6,906 nt of DNA from Pseudomonadota bacterium (GCA_023433965.1 JAEYTQ010000438.1:1-6906), one strand, 5' to 3'. Shown: positions 1-6,691, numbered from the stretch's first letter. Notes: generated from the sequence alone by a model not told the origin. A program made the numbers and translations.

Positions 1-201
1 GCCGAACTGCTGACGCAGCAGTTCGGTGTGCCCGCCGAGAACCTGACGTCGCAGGGCTACGGCGAGCAGTACCTGAAGGAGCAGACGCAGGGGCCGAGCG
101 CGATCAACCGTCGCGTCACGATCCGCAACATCACGCCGCTGCTCAACGGCGGCCAGGCCTCGCTGCCGCCGCCCCCGCCCGGCACCGCGCCGCCGCGCTG
201 A
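1..201 (+). CDS. OmpA-family protein, C-terminal fragment (5' end outside window)
   Basis: The first 66 codons in frame 1 run from the window edge to a TGA stop, so only the C-terminus is present. The segment reads AELLTQQFGVPAENL, then GYGEQYL, then INRRVTIRNITPLL. This is the closing part of an OmpA/MotB-type peptidoglycan-binding domain: the G-Y-G-E turn, followed by the N-R-R-V strand whose arginine normally contacts diaminopimelate in peptidoglycan. After the domain comes a short Pro/Ala/Gly-rich tail containing a run of prolines. Members of this family sit in the outer membrane or periplasm and tether the envelope to the cell wall. The missing N-terminal part could be a beta barrel, a lipoprotein signal or another module, so the exact subtype cannot be named. 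A strong terminator follows the stop, so the gene is the end of its transcription unit. Confidence 0.85.
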   Translation, partial: AELLTQQFGVPAENLTSQGYGEQYLKEQTQGPSAINRRVTIRNITPLLNGGQASLPPPPPGTAPPR

Positions 202-218
202 GGCGAGACCACGAACGC

Positions 219-250
219 AAATGGCCGGGAGCGATCCCGGCCATTTCTTT
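219..250 (+). terminator. Rho-independent terminator of the OmpA-family gene
   Basis: A perfect 12-bp stem (AAATGGCCGGGA at 219-230 against TCCCGGCCATTT at 235-246) closes on a four-base GCGA loop and runs into TTTCTTT. It begins 17 bases after the OmpA-family stop codon. The A-rich 5' flank pairs with the T-rich 3' flank, so the structure could also terminate leftward transcription, but no minus-strand gene approaches from the right. Confidence 0.87.
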
Positions 251-424
251 CATGTCACGCCACCGCAGGCACGTTCGGTCGCGCCATGCCCGTCCTTGGT
301 CGCGGCATTCGGTGCCGCATAATGTCGCGTCGCTCTGGAAGGCCTGTGGTGTGGCTGAACTTTCACCCGCAAGCAGAGACAAATCAAAGGCTTGCATGAT
401 TCATTCGGAGTAGTCGTCGGCCCT
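251..424. other. Intergenic stretch, no gene recognised
   Basis: These bases lie between the OmpA-family terminator and the palindromic repeat. I see no coding pattern, RNA gene or clear promoter. The only structure is a small hairpin at 302-318 (GCGGCA, loop TTCGG, TGCCGC) without a following T-run. Confidence 0.5.
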
Positions 425-525
425 GGAGCATGATCCGGAAAGTGCGAAGCGGTTTTCCGGAAAGATCATGCGTAAACAACAACCTAGAGCACGATGATGG
501 TTCATCCAAATCTCATCGCGCTATA
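425..525 (+). repeat. Dispersed intergenic palindromic repeat (RIME-like, Bradyrhizobium type)
   Basis: The element has two hairpins. In the first, GCATGATCCGGAAA (428-441) faces TTTTCCGGAAAGATCATGC (453-471), an inverted repeat with a three-base asymmetry. After a spacer containing AAACAACAAC, the second pairs AGCACGATGA (488-497) with TCATCGCGCT (513-522), with one mismatch. I recognise this layout (a GAGCATGATCCGGAAA... half, then a CTCATCGCGCT... half) as a non-coding repeat found in many intergenic regions of Bradyrhizobium, Rhodopseudomonas and relatives. That recognition is from memory. Its right edge lies about 47 bases before the tetR-type start codon, so it occupies what should be the promoter region of that gene. 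Confidence 0.75.
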
Positions 526-536
526 GGGGGCAGGTT

Positions 537-553
537 CCGCACCGCCGGTACGG
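537..553. promoter_or_regulatory. Candidate operator of the TetR-family regulator
   Basis: CCGCACCGCCGGTACGG is a 17-bp dyad centred on base 545, with seven of its eight base pairs matched; only the fourth pair fails. It ends 18 bases before the regulator's ATG. TetR-family repressors normally bind palindromes of about this size in their own promoters. A weak -10-like hexamer, TATAGG (522-527), lies just upstream at the right edge of the repeat, which would put the dyad at or just after the start of transcription. The dyad is directly visible; its binding partner is inferred. Confidence 0.42.
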
Positions 554-561
554 CTTGTTTT

Positions 562-567
562 GGAGAG
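562..567 (+). promoter_or_regulatory. Shine-Dalgarno that fixes the TetR start
   Basis: GGAGAG lies six bases (counted from GGAG) before the ATG at 572. An in-frame TTG at 560-562 would add four residues, but it overlaps this site and has no ribosome binding sequence of its own, so 572 is preferred. Confidence 0.7.
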
Positions 568-571
568 ATCG

Positions 572-1192
572 ATGGGAAAGGGGGAAGCGACGCGCGAGCG
601 CATTCTCGAGATCGCGGAGGCGGCGGTGCTCGCCAAGGGCTTCGGCGCGACGTCGATCGACGAGGTCATCGCCGAGGCCGGGCTGACCAAGAGCGGCTTC
701 TTCTATCACTTCAGGGACAAGAACGCGCTCGCGCGGGAGATGCTGCGCCGCTACGTCGAGACCAACGACCGCCTGTTCGACGACATCTTCAGGCGGGGGC
801 GTGAGCTCTCGGACGACCCGCTGCAGTCGTTCCTGATCTCGCTGAAACTGCTCGCCGAAGTGATGGCCGACCTGCCGAACGGCCATCCCGGCTGCCTGAT
901 CGCCAGCATTTGCTATCAGGAGCGCTTGTTCGACCGCGAGGTTCGCGACCTGACCGCGCAATCGGTCCGGAGCTGGAATGCGCATTTCCGCACGATTCTC
1001 GACGGCATCGCCGCGGTTTATCCGCCGCGCGAGCCGGTCGACCTCGACGATCTCGCCGAGATGATCTCGTGCGTGGTCGACGGCGCGATCATCATGTCGA
1101 AGACCCTCAACGACCCGAAGCGGCTGGAGCGGCAGATCCTGCTGTTCCGCAGCTGCGTGAAGCTGGTGTTCGCGCCCTCCATGCCATCGTAA
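572..1192 (+). CDS. TetR/AcrR-family transcriptional regulator
   Basis: This 206-residue protein has the usual length of a TetR-family repressor. Residues 7-53 form the N-terminal DNA-binding domain: TRERILEIAEAAVLAKGF, then the helix-turn-helix around TSIDEVIAEAGLTKSGFFYHF and the K-x-A-L helix that follows. The remaining 150 residues form the helical ligand-binding and dimerisation domain. This contains a G-C-L-I motif (Cys108) and a second cysteine six residues later (Cys114), in a position reminiscent of the electrophile-sensing GCL-type motif of NemR-like regulators. The ligand is unknown, and sensing by cysteine is only an inference. The gene is monocistronic here: the terminator of the OmpA-family gene lies upstream, and a convergent antiporter gene ends 63 bases downstream, with no clear terminator between them. 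A 17-bp dyad before the start suggests autoregulation. No other target is evident in the window. Confidence 0.92.
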   Translation: MGKGEATRERILEIAEAAVLAKGFGATSIDEVIAEAGLTKSGFFYHFRDKNALAREMLRRYVETNDRLFDDIFRRGRELSDDPLQSFLISLKLLAEVMADLPNGHPGCLIASICYQERLFDREVRDLTAQSVRSWNAHFRTILDGIAAVYPPREPVDLDDLAEMISCVVDGAIIMSKTLNDPKRLERQILLFRSCVKLVFAPSMPS

Positions 1193-1255
1193 CTGCGATC
1201 ACCGGCGCAGGTAGAGGGAACCGTTCTCGATCCGGGCTGATGCCTTGGCCGCCCG

Positions 1256-3538
1256 CTACGCTGAGCCGCCTTCCTCTCGTCCCGTTGGCGCGCGGATCGC
1301 TCGCCGCGCTCGCCCCGTTCTACTGGTCCCCTGAAGAGCCCTGCGGAATTCGTCACGCTTTTCGTGAATGGAGGCGATTACCGGGCCCATGGGAATGCCA
1401 ATGTCGACCAGCAGGGCCTCGGACAATTGAAGGCTTGCCTCGATCGCCTCGGGGACGGCGTCGGTCACGCCGAGATCGTAAAGCCTTGCTGCATGTTCCG
1501 CGTCGCGGGCTCGCGCAACAATGATGAGATCAGGGCGTTCGGCACGTACTGCCGTGACCACGGACTCGACCGCGACAGGGTCGTCCATGGTCACGACCAG
1601 CGCTTGCGCAGAAGCGATCCCGAAGCGACGCAACAGTTCCGGACTGGCGGCATCGCCGTAGTAGATCGGTGTGCCGCCTCGCCGCTCGCGCGCGACGAGG
1701 GTCGAATCGCTGTCCAGGGCCACATAAGCCACGTCATGCCGGGCGAGCATCTCGCTTACGAGACCGCCGACGCGGCCATATCCGACGACGATCACGCTGG
1801 GTCGGCCTTCGGAGGCAGTAGATGCAGCAAGTGCCTCCTGCATGATCGTGCTTGCGGCTTCCTGCGTAACGCGTTCTTCGTCGAGGTCGGCAATTTGTTT
1901 GGCCGCAGATGTTGCCGCGTCGTCGAAGGGATAGAGGACGAGATCGACGCCGCCGCCTTCTTGGAGCCGCCGCGCTTCCCCGTCGCTGCGGGCGGCAATG
2001 GCGACCCGACCGCCGAACTGATGACTGCGAATGGCGGCGAGCAGGCCGCTGCGCGGATCGGTCTCCGTCAGCAGGATCGTGTCGTATGGGACAGAGAGGA
2101 CGACCCATCGAGCCTGTGTGAGCGGGAGTTCGACCCAGAATTCCTGCTCGGCTACATCGCCGAAGCGAACTTGGTAGCCCTTGCTTGAAAAGTGCTTGAT
2201 CCTCTCCGGATCGAGATCAATACCGAGAACACCGTAGCCAGCGTCCTCCAGACGCGTCAGGAGCTGGCCGCCGAAGCGGCCGAGCCCGAAGATGATGACG
2301 TCGACATCCGGCCGTTCGTCATCCTTTCCCGCCGCGGCCTCCCGCCAGAATCCGAAGTCGAGCGGGCGCAGCAAAGGACTACACAGGAGGTAGAGCGGCT
2401 GGGAGTAGGTGATCATGTAGACCGACAGAGCAATCGTGACGAGTCCGACGAGGGTAACAAGCCCAACCGCGGACTGATCGACATGACCGAGGCTCAACCC
2501 CATTGCCATGAAGACCAGCGAAAACTCCGAAATCTGCGCGACGGTAAGGCCGGCAAGGAAACCCGTCCGGGCACGATAGCCCATCCATGCCATGATGAGG
2601 ATGACGATGAGCGGATTGCCGATGAGGACGAAAAGGGAGAATACGATGGCACGCGGGATGTTCTGATCCAAGGTGGACAGATCCAGCGACGCGCCTATCG
2701 ACAGGAAGAAGAACAGCAGCAGGAAATCTCGTAGCGCACTCAGCCGCGCCGCCACCATGTCGCGATATGCGGTCGAGCCGATCGAGATGCCGGCGGCAAG
2801 TCCGCCCAGCTCCTTGCCCAGCCCGACCGCATCGCCAATGGCGGCGGCGGTCGCGGCCCATCCGATGGAGGCGATGACAAGCAATTCCGGGCTGCGCGCA
2901 AGTCTTGCCATCAGCGGGTCGGCCACATAACGGACAAACAGGACGAGGGCCGCCGTAACACCGAGGAGCGAGGCGCCGACGGCAAGAAGCTTGGCCGAGC
3001 CGCCGCTCTCGGCCTGCCCGGAACCGATCCCGATCGTCGACAGTGCGACCATGGCGATTACGACAACGATGTCCTGGACGATCAGGAAACCAAGGGCGAT
3101 ACGGCCGTGCAGCGTTTCCAGCTCGCGCTTGTCGCTCAGCAGTTTTACGACGATGATCGTGGAGGAGAAGGTGAGGGCGACAGCGACATAGAAGCTGGTG
3201 AGCCAATCAAGCCCCAGAACAAGTCCGATCGGGAATCCGATCCCAGCCGTGAACGCAACCTGCCCAAGCCCGGTGGCAAGCGCCACGGGCCCGAGGGTTC
3301 TGACCAGGCGCCAGTCGAGCTTGAGGCCGACCAAGAACAGGAGGAGGGCGACACCAAGTTCGGCAAGAAAGCGGATCTGGGTCGCCGTCTCTGGGCTGTG
3401 GTCGACAAAGGCGGCGGCTAAGATTCCCGCCGCGATGAAGCTCACGATCATGGGCTGACGCAGGGCAGACCCCAACAGCCCGACCGCGGCGGCGCCGAGT
3501 AGCAACCATGCGACCTCGTGAAAGACGATGTTGGTCAT
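1256..3538 (-). CDS. CPA2-family (Kef-type) cation:proton antiporter with two RCK/TrkA-N domains
   Basis: The 760-residue inner-membrane protein is expected to exchange K+ or Na+ for H+. Residues 1-385 are the Na+/H+-exchanger domain, with about a dozen hydrophobic helices. Within it are the broken-helix segment FSSTIIVVKLL (about 124-134), the Kef-typical Q155-D156 pair in FLIVQDIVVV, and GLAAGISIGS (about 246-255). Two cytosolic Rossmann-type RCK domains follow: the first at about 411-548 with GLGRFG at 418-423 and acidic D441 ending strand 2; the second at about 580-700 with GYGRVG at 586-591 and D609. The tail after about residue 730 is basic. E. coli KefB/KefC carry one such domain and are about 600 residues long, so the extra RCK domain explains the length. 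I chose the ATG at 3538 because GAGGGGG (3542-3548) sits at proper spacing; an upstream TTG at 3592 would add an unlikely 18-residue extension. No KefF/KefG-type ancillary protein is nearby. The gene is divergent from the stress-protein gene. Confidence 0.93.
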   Translation of the reverse strand: MTNIVFHEVAWLLLGAAAVGLLGSALRQPMIVSFIAAGILAAAFVDHSPETATQIRFLAELGVALLLFLVGLKLDWRLVRTLGPVALATGLGQVAFTAGIGFPIGLVLGLDWLTSFYVAVALTFSSTIIVVKLLSDKRELETLHGRIALGFLIVQDIVVVIAMVALSTIGIGSGQAESGGSAKLLAVGASLLGVTAALVLFVRYVADPLMARLARSPELLVIASIGWAATAAAIGDAVGLGKELGGLAAGISIGSTAYRDMVAARLSALRDFLLLFFFLSIGASLDLSTLDQNIPRAIVFSLFVLIGNPLIVILIMAWMGYRARTGFLAGLTVAQISEFSLVFMAMGLSLGHVDQSAVGLVTLVGLVTIALSVYMITYSQPLYLLCSPLLRPLDFGFWREAAAGKDDERPDVDVIIFGLGRFGGQLLTRLEDAGYGVLGIDLDPERIKHFSSKGYQVRFGDVAEQEFWVELPLTQARWVVLSVPYDTILLTETDPRSGLLAAIRSHQFGGRVAIAARSDGEARRLQEGGGVDLVLYPFDDAATSAAKQIADLDEERVTQEAASTIMQEALAASTASEGRPSVIVVGYGRVGGLVSEMLARHDVAYVALDSDSTLVARERRGGTPIYYGDAASPELLRRFGIASAQALVVTMDDPVAVESVVTAVRAERPDLIIVARARDAEHAARLYDLGVTDAVPEAIEASLQLSEALLVDIGIPMGPVIASIHEKRDEFRRALQGTSRTGRARRAIRAPTGREEGGSA

Positions 3539-3562
3539 GTACCCCCTCGCGGGAGCCCAGTT

Positions 3563-3592
3563 TGGATACTCTGACGTTCTGGAGCAATCCAA
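3563..3592 (-). promoter_or_regulatory. Weak candidate promoter of the antiporter gene
   Basis: Read on the minus strand, TTGGAT (3592-3587) and TATCCA (3568-3563) are separated by 18 bases and lie 25 bases before the antiporter ATG. Only the first half of each hexamer matches the housekeeping consensus. The same bases form a 6-bp inverted repeat (TTGGAT...ATCCAA), so they could equally be a regulator half-site pair or chance. Confidence 0.22.
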
Positions 3593-3687
3593 TTCATTGT
3601 GTCACCCATTGCACGCGCCGACCAATGTCGCGATACGCTTCTCGGCCTCCACCATGTCCAAAAGGACGACGCCGGATCGGTCGTCAG

Positions 3688-3924
3688 GGCGTGATCGCGA
3701 ACTCGAGGATCATGTGCCTGGCTCGAGCCGGTGTATAGCCAGCGCCCGTATCCAGGCAATGACACGCTGGTCATGGAGAAAGCTGCCCAGCCGGGCTTCT
3801 CGACCGCGCCGGCGCCGCGAGACGCTATTCTCTAGAGCTTCGCAGGAGCGATGCGCCATGATGTCGCCCCCTGCGTCCCTTGCTTGGCACCACACTCGTC
3901 GTTGATGGCGGTCTATATTCTCGA
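3688..3924 (+). pseudogene. Degraded 3' part of a short-chain dehydrogenase/reductase (SDR) gene
   Basis: Plus-strand translations scattered over different frames line up in order with the C-terminal half of a classical SDR. Frame 1 gives GVIANS (3688-3705), like the G-V-I-V-N-x-S strand. After two stops, CACGCTGGTCATGG followed by AAAGCTGCC (3762-3788) resembles the codons of K-H-A-V-x-G...K-A-A after the catalytic Tyr-x-x-x-Lys. Frame 3 then reads SRASRP...ETLFSRASQERCAMMSPPASL (about 3792-3881), matching the G-R-x-x-x-P-E-E-I-A...L-F-L-A-S...M-x-G-A-S-L stretch. Finally frame 1 gives LGTTLVVDGGLYS (3883-3921), a near-canonical SDR C-terminus. At least two frameshifts, internal stops and an apparent deletion of the segment after the Lys helix make it non-functional. 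The closing motif is the strongest evidence; the upstream matches are weaker. SDR genes often neighbour stress-protein genes, which fits the place. Confidence 0.42.
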
Positions 3925-3990
3925 GCATCGTTGCCGAATGGGCGTGTTCGCCACCGAGCCATTCCATGAGCTCTCGACAGAGGGCGGTGT

Positions 3991-4872
3991 ATGAACCGGA
4001 TACTCCTTGCGACCGATTTCTCGACCCGCTCCGACCGCGCCTTACGTCGGGCGGTCCTGTTGGCGCGGCAAATTTCCGCCGAGATCGTCCTCGTCCATGT
4101 CGTGGACGACGATCAGCCGCCCAAGCTGATCAGGGTCGAGGAGTGTGCGGCGGTAAATCTGTTGAACGATCTTGCCGCGACGCTGCGCGAAACCGACCGC
4201 GTGCATTGCGAGTCGCATGTGAGCTGCGGCGAGCCGTTTCAGGCAATCGCCGATGAGGCGGAGCGCACCAGTGCAGACGTCATCGTGATGGGGCCTCATC
4301 GGCGGCAAGCCCTGCGGGACGTCTTCATCGGCACGACCATCGAGCGCACGATCCGACTGAGCCGGCGTCCTGTCATCATGGCGAACGCTGTTCCGGCGGG
4401 CGCCTATGCTCGCGTTCTCGTGGCAACCGATTTTTCGGACTGCTCCGCGAGGTCGGTGAAGGACGCACGAAAGCTCGGCCTTATCGATCACATCGACGTT
4501 CTCGTCCTGCATGCCTTCGACGCTCCAGCCCAGAGCATGATGATGCGCTCGTCTACGACGATCGATCGGTCGAAAGATTACATTGCCGAGGAAGAGGCGC
4601 GCGCTGCCGCGCTGCTTTCCAAGTTTGTGCAGGAGCTGGATCTGCGACCGAGCCGCCGCTTCGTTCAACTGATCGAGGCTCCCGTCCCGGAGATGATCCG
4701 GGACTGTGTTCGCAAGTACAAGATCGATCTTGTCGTGATCGGGACCCACGGGAGATCGGGCCCAGAAAAGTTTTTTCTGGGAAGCGTGGCAGAGGAAGTT
4801 CTCCGCGACTGCGAGGCCGACGTGCTGGTCGTTCCGGACGCCACAAAATCGCCGGCGCACCCGTCGCAATAG
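3991..4872 (+). CDS. Universal stress protein with two UspA domains
   Basis: This 293-residue cytosolic protein consists of two tandem Usp folds. Domain 1 (residues 1-133) starts MNRILLATDFS and domain 2 (about 139-283) starts ARVLVATDFSD; both show the typical first strand with a conserved Asp. Domain 2 carries the complete ATP-binding signature G-x2-G-x9-G-S (G251, G254, G264, S265, in GTHGRSGPEKFFLGS), then the strand ADVLVVP. In domain 1 the matching positions are G101, R104, G114 and T115, so the second glycine is replaced by arginine and nucleotide binding there may be lost. Such proteins support survival under stress, often at low oxygen in this group; no specific inducer can be read from the sequence. 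The ATG at 3991 has GAGGG at 3980-3984. The gene is divergent from the antiporter and ends 61 bases before the convergent phosphatase gene. Confidence 0.94.
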   Translation: MNRILLATDFSTRSDRALRRAVLLARQISAEIVLVHVVDDDQPPKLIRVEECAAVNLLNDLAATLRETDRVHCESHVSCGEPFQAIADEAERTSADVIVMGPHRRQALRDVFIGTTIERTIRLSRRPVIMANAVPAGAYARVLVATDFSDCSARSVKDARKLGLIDHIDVLVLHAFDAPAQSMMMRSSTTIDRSKDYIAEEEARAAALLSKFVQELDLRPSRRFVQLIEAPVPEMIRDCVRKYKIDLVVIGTHGRSGPEKFFLGSVAEEVLRDCEADVLVVPDATKSPAHPSQ

Positions 4873-4933
4873 AGCTCTGCGGTCCCGTTCTCGGCAGTGG
4901 CAGGCGCCCTTCCGGGAACTGCGAGGAAGCGCA

Positions 4934-6691
4934 CTACTTCCCCACCGCCAATCCCAACGCCTCAGCCATAACCCGGAAAACTTCAGTGTTGTCCATCGAG
5001 CCGTGCACGCGCTCGCTGCCCGGTCCGGCCGCTGTCAGGATGACGTCCTCGCCGGAATGCACGCTGGCGCCGATCAGCGCCGACAGATTGCCGGGACGCA
5101 GCACCGCGCCCGGGACGTCCTTGTATTTGTCGTTGGCCTTGAAGGTGCCATCGTCGGCGGCCTTGACAGTCGGCGCGTTGGGATTGTCGAGCTTCGGACG
5201 GAACGTCTCGTAATAGTCCGGCAGGCTGGCGGAGAAGATGGCGAGCCGCCGGCTTACGTCGATGCGTGCCGGATAACCTTCCGCGTCGGGCGCCGGGTAA
5301 TTGGGAAATCCGGCCTTGTCGTACACCGCGACGCGCTCGCGCAAGGGAACGTTGGGCACGGTGTCCATGTCGTCATTCACCGTGCCGACGAGGCTGTTGG
5401 GGTGATTGTGGTCCGCCGCCACCAGGATGAGGGTGTCGTCGCCGCGCGACCGCGCCCATTCCCGCGTCTGCCGCACCGCGTTGTCGAGCATGATCGTGTC
5501 GTAGACGGCGCGCTCCATGTCGAGCAGATGCGCGTATTTGTCGATCAGCCCGGATTCGACCATCAGGAAGAAACCGTTCTCGTTCTTCGAGAGGATGTTC
5601 AGCGCCGCCTGAACCTGCTCGGTCAGATCGGGCTGCTCGGGGAACTTCCCGACGCCGCCGCCCTTCAGGAATTTGCGGTCGAGCACGCCGTCCATGTTGC
5701 CGGAGGCGAACAGGCCGAGCAGCTTGCGTGTCTCCTGGCTGGCGGCAGACGCGCTGAGCTCGCCCGCCGTGGTCGCCACCTGATAGCCGGCATCGCGAAA
5801 CTTCACAATGAAGTTGGTCTCGTCCTTGCGTTTCGAGCCGGCGGCCGACTTCGGCAGAAAATTGGCGCGGCCACCGCCCATCAGCACATCCGGCTTGGCC
5901 GCGAAGAACTGCTCGACGATCTCATCATAAGCGGCGCGGCGGCGGGTGTGCGCGACCATCGCGGCCGGCGTCGCGTCTTCGATCTCGGTATTGGTGACGA
6001 TGCCGATCGCCAGGCCGAGCCGCCTCTTGGCGAGGCTGGCGATGGTCTCGACCCTGGGATCGTCGAACGGGCTTGCGGTGCGATCCGCATAGACTCCGAG
6101 CGCGTTGACTGCGCTCTTGTGCCCGGTGGCATAGGCGCTGGCCGAGTTCGCGGAATCGGTGATGATCGAGTCCGAGCCGGCCGTGGCCACCAGCGCCATG
6201 TGAGGCATGTCGTCCATGGCGAGCTTGCCGCGGCTCTTGCCTTCCGAGATCCCCTTGGAGAGAATTCGTGCGGCGACCCGATGCGCGGGCGACATGCCGT
6301 CGCCGATGAACAGGATGACGTTCTTCGCCTTGCGCGGGCCGGTGTCGTAGACCGTCCACGTGACGCTACGCTGGCGCGTGCCGTCGCTGACGTCCACGGT
6401 GACGGGGCCGGGCTTGGTCAGCGTGACGCCGCGCAGGATCAGGGCCGACTGCTCCTTGCCGTCCTCGCGCTCGACGAAGGTCCCGGCGCGGCCGAACGCG
6501 GCCGCGTGATCCAGGCCGTTCACCGTCACCTTCAACGTGGCGGGATCGACCAGCCCGGGGAGCTCGACCTTGAAATCGAATTCAGCCCCCGCCAGGATCT
6601 CGGCGCGATCGATCGGATAGACCGTCTGCGCCTGCAGCGACGACGTCCAACCGAGGACGATGAGGAAGGCAAGTGCCGGTTTCCTGATCAT
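4934..6691 (-). CDS. phoA: Exported alkaline phosphatase, PhoA family, with extra N-terminal beta domain
   Basis: The 585-residue precursor hydrolyses phosphate monoesters in the periplasm or outside the cell. Residues 1-21 are a Sec signal peptide (MIRK, hydrophobic core, likely cleavage after LQA). Residues about 24-115 form an extra beta-rich, Ig-like segment absent from E. coli PhoA. The catalytic domain follows with every key residue: D131 in GDGM, nucleophile S180 in TDSANSA, D239 and T241 in EDATPAA, R252 (equivalent to E. coli Arg166), E379, D384 and H388 in ESGLIDKYAH, D427-H428 in AADHNH, and H545 in VHSGEDV. The D239/K385 pair corresponds to E. coli Asp153/Lys328, so metal-site chemistry should be of the bacterial type. 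The added domain helps make it longer than the roughly 470-residue E. coli enzyme. I chose the ATG at 6691 because it opens the signal peptide and has GGAG eight bases before it; the longer reading from 6757 would bury the signal. No clear Pho box lies upstream, so control by phosphate is unproven. Confidence 0.95.
   Translation of the reverse strand: MIRKPALAFLIVLGWTSSLQAQTVYPIDRAEILAGAEFDFKVELPGLVDPATLKVTVNGLDHAAAFGRAGTFVEREDGKEQSALILRGVTLTKPGPVTVDVSDGTRQRSVTWTVYDTGPRKAKNVILFIGDGMSPAHRVAARILSKGISEGKSRGKLAMDDMPHMALVATAGSDSIITDSANSASAYATGHKSAVNALGVYADRTASPFDDPRVETIASLAKRRLGLAIGIVTNTEIEDATPAAMVAHTRRRAAYDEIVEQFFAAKPDVLMGGGRANFLPKSAAGSKRKDETNFIVKFRDAGYQVATTAGELSASAASQETRKLLGLFASGNMDGVLDRKFLKGGGVGKFPEQPDLTEQVQAALNILSKNENGFFLMVESGLIDKYAHLLDMERAVYDTIMLDNAVRQTREWARSRGDDTLILVAADHNHPNSLVGTVNDDMDTVPNVPLRERVAVYDKAGFPNYPAPDAEGYPARIDVSRRLAIFSASLPDYYETFRPKLDNPNAPTVKAADDGTFKANDKYKDVPGAVLRPGNLSALIGASVHSGEDVILTAAGPGSERVHGSMDNTEVFRVMAEALGLAVGK

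Larger units (their letters stand above)
3539..3990. other. Divergent intergenic region between antiporter and stress-protein genes
   Basis: This 452-bp region must hold the promoters of both flanking genes. No intact gene is supported. I found no FixK/Anr-type TTGAT-N4-ATCAA dyad that would mark oxygen control. The middle and right part (about 3688-3924) looks like degraded coding sequence and is listed separately as a pseudogene. For the stress-protein gene, only its Shine-Dalgarno (GAGGG, 3980-3984) is clear. Confidence 0.6.

Noticed and set aside
302..318. Small hairpin with a TTCGG loop.
   Set aside because: Only six base pairs, no T-run and no adjacent gene end; likely chance in G+C-rich sequence.
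143..397. An 84-codon minus-strand open frame over the OmpA-family gene end.
   Set aside because: It runs through the OmpA-family terminator and coding tail, has no plausible ribosome binding site, and the protein looks random.
1364..2188. Long plus-strand open frames opposite the antiporter gene.
   Set aside because: Antisense shadows of a well-supported membrane protein gene; no recognisable domains or ribosome binding sites.
3710..3967. An 85-codon minus-strand open frame in the divergent spacer.
   Set aside because: No family resemblance. The plus strand of the same bases shows SDR-like fragments, which explains the residual coding bias better.
3539..3990. Search for a FixK/Anr site that would tie the stress protein to oxygen limitation.
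   Set aside because: No TTGAT-N4-ATCAA-like dyad was found by eye.
4890..4925. Imperfect inverted repeat CTCGGCAGT...ACTGCGAG between the convergent stress-protein and phosphatase genes, a possible shared terminator.
   Set aside because: The stem has a bulge, a 19-base loop and no T-run on either strand, so termination is not supported.
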